Source: Nectonema munidae (taxonomy: Eukaryota > Nematomorpha > Nectonematoida > Nectonematidae). Taken from it: 64,000 bases of DNA. Of the stretch, positions 59,490 through 64,000 are shown in pieces (position 1 is the stretch's first letter; each line of letters opens with the position of its first letter). The notes under the pieces are model-generated. The model was not told the origin of the DNA. It did not search any database and saw only the letters and a list, made by a program, of their open reading frames with translations. Position numbers and translations under genes: made by a program. Location: NCBI GenBank assembly GCA_030549495.1, contig JAUIRK010000193.1, forward strand, positions 1 to 64,000, written 5' to 3'.

Positions 59490-62060
59490 GAACACGATAA
59501 AGAAATTCTTCCAAGTCAACGTGTATAAAGAAAAGGAGTACGCAACAAAAAGTATTGAGCAGATGTTCACAAAACTTCGAGAACGTAATAGTTTTTTATC
59601 ATCAACAAATCTTTGCGTTCAATAGCATACAAAATCAGTGTGATTTTTCTCAAGAAGCCACAGCTTATCAGTAAAATATCGATCTAGAAATTTTTAGCAA
59701 GGACAAAACTAGTAGCAGTACTGTCACCCAATTCCTCTTGTTTTACACTATTATAATTCCTACAATGATAATTCCTAAGTAGATTCTAAAATACAGAGAA
59801 ATGAATAAAATAACTCATAACTCTTCTAAATCAGTAAAAATTTCGAAAAATTTGATAAATCCATAATATGAAATTTTTAATTTATATTTTATTAAATGGC
59901 GTTAAAAAATATATGTAAAAATAGATTTGTTTAATATTTTTATCAATTAAGGTTTTTTTATATATATGAAATTTTGTCATCACGCGTTTATAGTTATCAC
60001 TATTAAATTTCTTTTTAGGAAGACACATAACGTTATAAGAATAGCGGAAAAAATGTTTTGGGTCCGTCAACGGTGTTAGAACAAATAAGTCCGTCAAGCG
60101 AGGATGCAAATACAAATGTTATTAATACCGCGTCTGACTCGAACATGTGTTTATGACAACAAAAATGGGAGCCAAGACCCCTGTCGTGTTATAATTACCT
60201 CATCATAATGGATCTTGATATATACTCAAAAATTTGAGGCTCAATTATATCTCTTCAAACTTCGTCACTTTTCCAAAAATCGTTAGCTGCATCTTCTAAT
60301 TTTGCATGGTAGGTGTTGAACACTCTCTCATGTTAAAAACTCAAAGAAAATCAAATGTACATTTTTTTCTACAAAATTTTAATAATATAATATGTCTATA
60401 AAAAATTTTTATTCTCCACTCAGCTTTCCCAATTTGGTTTTTAAATATCTTAAAGTGTCAATCAAATTTGCGCTTTACATCCGAAAATTGTTTACAAAAA
60501 CTTTATTTACATTTTAAATAAATATATTTTTTCAATAAAGTATATTTTTATACTAGATCGACGATGCTGTTTCCATTTTGGGAGTCACTTTTCGTAATTG
60601 GGGTGTGAAATGTCAATCAAATTTACTGGTATCCCATGAAAATGTTCTTGAACAACATTCATTCATATTTAAGTTGCCTCATTTTTGACCCTTACCGTGA
60701 AAAAATGTGTGAATGTGCTAATCGAATTATTGACGTAGGCCTGAATATTATATGAAAAAGATTCCCTCATATTTTAAATAAACTTGAGAATGTGTGAAGT
60801 TATCAAGATTCACTTTTATTAAAAAATTATATTCTGCATGTTTTTCACTTGAATCATTATGGATTTTATATTTGAATAATACTTTCCAATCAATTAGACA
60901 ACCTAAAATTCTATGTATATTTTTAATTTTTATTAGATAGACTGGCGAAAAATTATATTTCTATACACTTTCGAACGCTTAACGTTCCTATATCAATTTT
61001 ATTGATAAAGATCACAACTTGATTGAAATTCTTACTAAAAATATCTTTCAAATTTGAAATAATACAATATCGACATGCTTATTTCATTTTTGTACTCCGT
61101 TTAGGCCATTGCAGTGTAAAAATAGGAGAACGTGTCCATCGAATTATACCTGAAAATCAGTTTTTTTAAATCATCGAATTTTTCAGACAATGGTTATGTA
61201 TTTATGAAATGTGTAAGAGACCTGAAGGCAAATTGAATAGGAATGCATGATCTAAAGAAAAATGTAATAATAACTCATCTACTAAAATATAGATATTTTG
61301 ACCACAGATTGCGAAAAGTGGATTTATGATAAAAGTCGAACTGCCAAGAAAGGATCAGTATAGAATGAAGAGCAAAATTAAACACCATAAATGTATAGGA
61401 GAGATGAAGTGCAGACTACAGGCTAATAACGAATTTATAGTCAAAACAATGGAGGTATATCGTTCAGAGATATCTCTTTAGTTATTACACGAAAGGACGG
61501 ATTAACTAAGGGCGCCAAATGTGCTCGGTTTATTAGTTAGAATAGCACCCACTAATCTTCTTTGTCATGTCCTTTTACAACAATTCTTATAAAAATTTTA
61601 TTGCTGAATTAAATATTAATCATTAAATATATAACCCATCTATTGGGTTGATATTTGAAATTTTAATGAGAAATGGCAATTCATAGATTTAAATTTTCCG
61701 AACTTTAGCAAACATCCTATTCCTATTGATGACGTAGTTGGAATCATTATTATATCAAGTAAGAGAATTATTTTATCCATTTCGCTTAAATATATACGTA
61801 TTAATGTAACGCCCAATTAATTAATAAATCGGTTTTACCTCTACTTTCCCAGCAAGCTAGGGTCTAGCCGGTGTTGCAACTATGAAAACATAAAAAAAGA
61901 CTACCTAATTTTACATTTCCAAAATTCCCTATTTAAAAACTTTTTTATAATAACTTTTAAAGAAAAAAAAAGTCTATCAGAAAAAGTTATAGAGCTTCAA
62001 CAAACTAAAAAATTGTACAGCATAACTATGAAAACTAATTTGACGTATCCACTACAGCAT
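59490..62060. other. No gene recognised
   Basis: AT-rich sequence. A few peptide-like scraps are present, but none fits a known family or the missing XRN2 exons. Confidence 0.45.
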
Positions 62061-62064
62061 ACTC

Positions 62065-62160
62065 TATGGGTGGCATGGCAGGTTGGTTGAGATGATGCAC
62101 TCAGCACGGAAGCCTCTGGGTTCGAGTACTCATCGATACCAATTTGTTCATAGTTTGACA
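62065..62160 (+). repeat. tRNA-derived SINE-like fragment
   Basis: A-box-like GGTTGGTTGAGATGATG (62081-62097) and B-box GGGTTCGAGTACT (62118-62130), in tRNA order and spacing. The flanks show no clear tail. Confidence 0.5.
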
Positions 62161-62385
62161 TCATCAGTGCTTTGAAAAATTTGCTACATAATTAACATAA
62201 AAGAGAAAGGAGACAAAATAAACTAATAAAGCAATTTTCACTATTTTAAAACGAAACTGTCTGTTCTCAGAATAATTTCAAAATAATAGGAGGCATAAAA
62301 ATGAGATAGTTATTTGATATTTTTCAAGTTTTTATAATCAGCAAAAGCCAATGTTGAAGTAGCTAAATATATGATATTTAGTATA

Positions 62386-63424
62386 GTGATTTGGTAACGC
62401 TTGTATTTTTTACATTTTGTAAGGAATCATAGTATACAAAAAACGGTAGTTTAATCACTTTTCATAAAATTATTTAAGCGTTTTTTCGACTATTTCTGCC
62501 TACAAATAAAATTCTGACAGCTGTCATCAATAGATCGAACAACTGAAAATTTTGTTTCGATATATTTTTATTAAAATAAGCAACAAATTTTCTTAAAAAT
62601 AATGATTTAATTAATTATGTACAGTGTTACTTACAACATTTAACAATTGAACATTATAAAAATAGGATATTTTTGCTTTTAAACGGAATAGCTAGTCAAA
62701 ATATTCATTCCCAAATACCTATTGTTGAAAAAATTTCTTGACTTAAAAAATTAGATTTCAAATGTTACAAAATGTAACAAACCTACTGATAAAGATTAAA
62801 AGTGACCTTTGTTGAAATTTTTTTTAACTCGAGTCTGAGAATATTCATTGATATAAAATTGTAACGATTGATAACTTAATTTTTCTCTCATTTAAAAACA
62901 AACAAATTTTCAATTTTGCAAAATGTTTAGTGTATTCATGGAACTAAATTTTTTTACCAAAAATCTCTGATTAATTTGAATAGCTGAACTTTGGTATCAT
63001 GAAAAAAGGTTCTTAAAATATTTAACCTATATTCCCCTAAAAAACTAGTTTCTAATGAGATAAAACAAAATTATTTTTAATTTAACTCTTAATACAAATT
63101 AGAGAGAAGAGAGCTGAATAAGATAGGGAAGCTTGAACAAGAGAAGAGAGATTGAGTTTTAGCAGAGAAAGCGGAAGAGAAAAACAGAAGGAGAAAGAAA
63201 GAGAAATAGAATCACTGTGACAAAAGAAGATGGGAAAAATCTGGTGAATAATCAACATGTGATGGCTCAAAAATACTACAAGGCCCTTTGAGACACTGTG
63301 ATAAACAAGTGTGCATATTGAAACGATGGATTATTATCATTATTATTATATAGCTCTCACATCGTTTGTAAAATATTTTTGATAGGAATTTCAGAGCAGC
63401 TTGGTATGATGTTTGACTCGAAAG
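62386..63424 (-). repeat. Interspersed repeat, inverted partner of 35632-36471
   Basis: Reverse-complement copy with ~200 bp more than its partner. It includes the purine-rich stretch TTTTAGCAGAGAAAGCGGAA (~63157) and GAGCAGCTTGGTATGATGTT (~63393). No coding sequence seen. Confidence 0.8.
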
Positions 63425-63534
63425 TCTGCATTCTCTTATCTTACATTATCATGTTTTCGAATGATCATTACATCCTATAATGCGATCATCATACATGTTT
63501 TATAAAAAGCAACTCTTACTTATAGAAAATTATG

Positions 63535-63592
63535 CGGGGTGGGGGGGGGGGGGTGAATGTCATTTTCGCCCCCACCCCGGATGTGCGCCCTG
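63535..63592. mobile_element. hAT-type element end with G tract
   Basis: The right end, inverted, reads CAGGGCGCACATCC then GGGG-rich sequence. It has a 13-G run at 63541-63553. It resembles the ends at 29449 and 27388. Confidence 0.45.
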
Positions 63593-63761
63593 TTCTGGAG
63601 TATAACGAAATTTTGATTAACACTTTCTGCCATTTGCACATTCTGATTGCGTGCTGATGCATTTGAATTCTAATTCAATAAAACTTTGCGTTCATTTTTT
63701 CAATCTATTTATATTTTACATATTTTTAATTATATAATTTTATAATCTTTTTATATTTTAG

Positions 63762-64000
63762 TGTTTTTATGGAAAATCCTGTTTTCCCTATTGGCTATGT
63801 CTTTCATTCTCGAGTTCTCAAAGGCGCTATGTAATTTGTTTATATTAGCTACTTTACAAGGTTTAACCTTTTTTTTAATTTAGACCTCCAGAGCCAGAGC
63901 TTAATAAAAAAGAAGAAATCTCTAGTAATAGTGAAGGTGAATATAAGGGTGAAAACCTTCCTTATCAAAAACGGGTATCAGAAAATTTAAGTATTTTTTA
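63762..64000 (+). CDS. XRN2: XRN2/Rat1-like C-terminal exons (run off the window)
   Basis: Exons 63762-63830 and 63884-64000+ join in phase (GCTAT|GTAATT, TTTAG|ACCTCC). They read VFMENPVFPIGYVFHSRVLK and GAIPPEPELNKKEEISSNSE. This aligns with the XRN2 C-terminal region NFKDPQFAEDYIFKAVMLPG followed by ARKPAAVLKP, so it is probably the far part of the gene that begins at 55470. Several hundred residues of catalytic core are unaccounted for between the two. Confidence 0.55.

Noticed and set aside
56754-59907. AGATGGCGTTAA and AAATGGCGTTAA as the two ends of piggyBac copy 3
   Set aside because: Both are in the same orientation, so they cannot be inverted termini of one element.
1-64000. CRISPR arrays, bacterial operons or ribosome binding sites
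   Set aside because: Spliced genes and eukaryotic transposons show this is animal nuclear DNA; no spacer-repeat array is present.

Overview
The window reads as nuclear DNA of an invertebrate animal, probably an arthropod. It is strongly AT-rich. Host genes have GT-AG introns that are either very short (about 45-57 bp) or several kb long, and most of the rest is transposon-derived (piggyBac, hAT, Tigger, Mutator-like, integrase-type, retroelement, SINE-like). The species cannot be named from the sequence.

Host genes. (1) 7.2-13.6 kb, + strand: 3' part of a proline-rich then Arg/Ser-rich nuclear protein, possibly RBBP6/SNAMA-like. (2) 23.9-33.9 kb, - strand: CCT8, the theta subunit of the TRiC/CCT chaperonin, read here in 13 exons with only the first ~50 codons missing. 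(3) 55.5-64.0 kb, + strand: one N-terminal and two C-terminal exons of an XRN2/Rat1-type 5'-3' exoribonuclease, with no recognisable exons for the core between them. A two-exon reading at 47.6-47.9 kb may be a fourth, unidentified gene.

Mobile DNA, left to right. 1.7-5.5 kb holds a compact ~3 kb retroelement (basic core/gag-like ORF, then a polymerase with reverse transcriptase and RNase H) joined to an exact 843-bp inverted copy of part of itself. It abuts an integrase-type relic (5.5-6.4 kb). piggyBac copies lie at 14.9-17.0, 19.7-22.0, 41.8-42.8 and 56.9-58.6 kb. A Tigger relic lies at 17.0-18.7 kb and an unidentified element ORF lies in a CCT8 intron (26.1-27.8 kb). hAT elements with 8-bp target duplications are at 20.0, 30.4-31.7 and 34.1-34.5 kb; further hAT relics lie at 37, 51-54 and 58.6-59.5 kb. 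A Mutator-like element with PHD-like and OTU protease domains is at 36.7-40.1 kb. A ~130-bp piggyBac-type MITE family occurs at 7.8, 33.3, 34.6 and 34.9 kb.

The best candidate for something new is at 43.04-47.0 kb: a DNA transposon with inverted ends that open with CAG followed by a long G tract, a 7-bp target duplication and a ~1,000-codon reading frame broken at few points. Its protein carries motifs (KIDET, TDGD...RR, DPKH..KR, GTDPLE.LFG, terminal zinc finger) that I recall from uncharacterised transposase-like proteins of mushrooms, not from the classic animal superfamilies. The second candidate is the 3-kb retroelement, which has the layout of a hepadna-like or recombinase-less DIRS-like unit.

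Other repeats: a composite satellite (two blocks 39 kb apart, one with a 145-bp-arm palindrome), two tRNA-like SINE fragments, and an inverted pair of ~0.85-1.0 kb repeats 26 kb apart.
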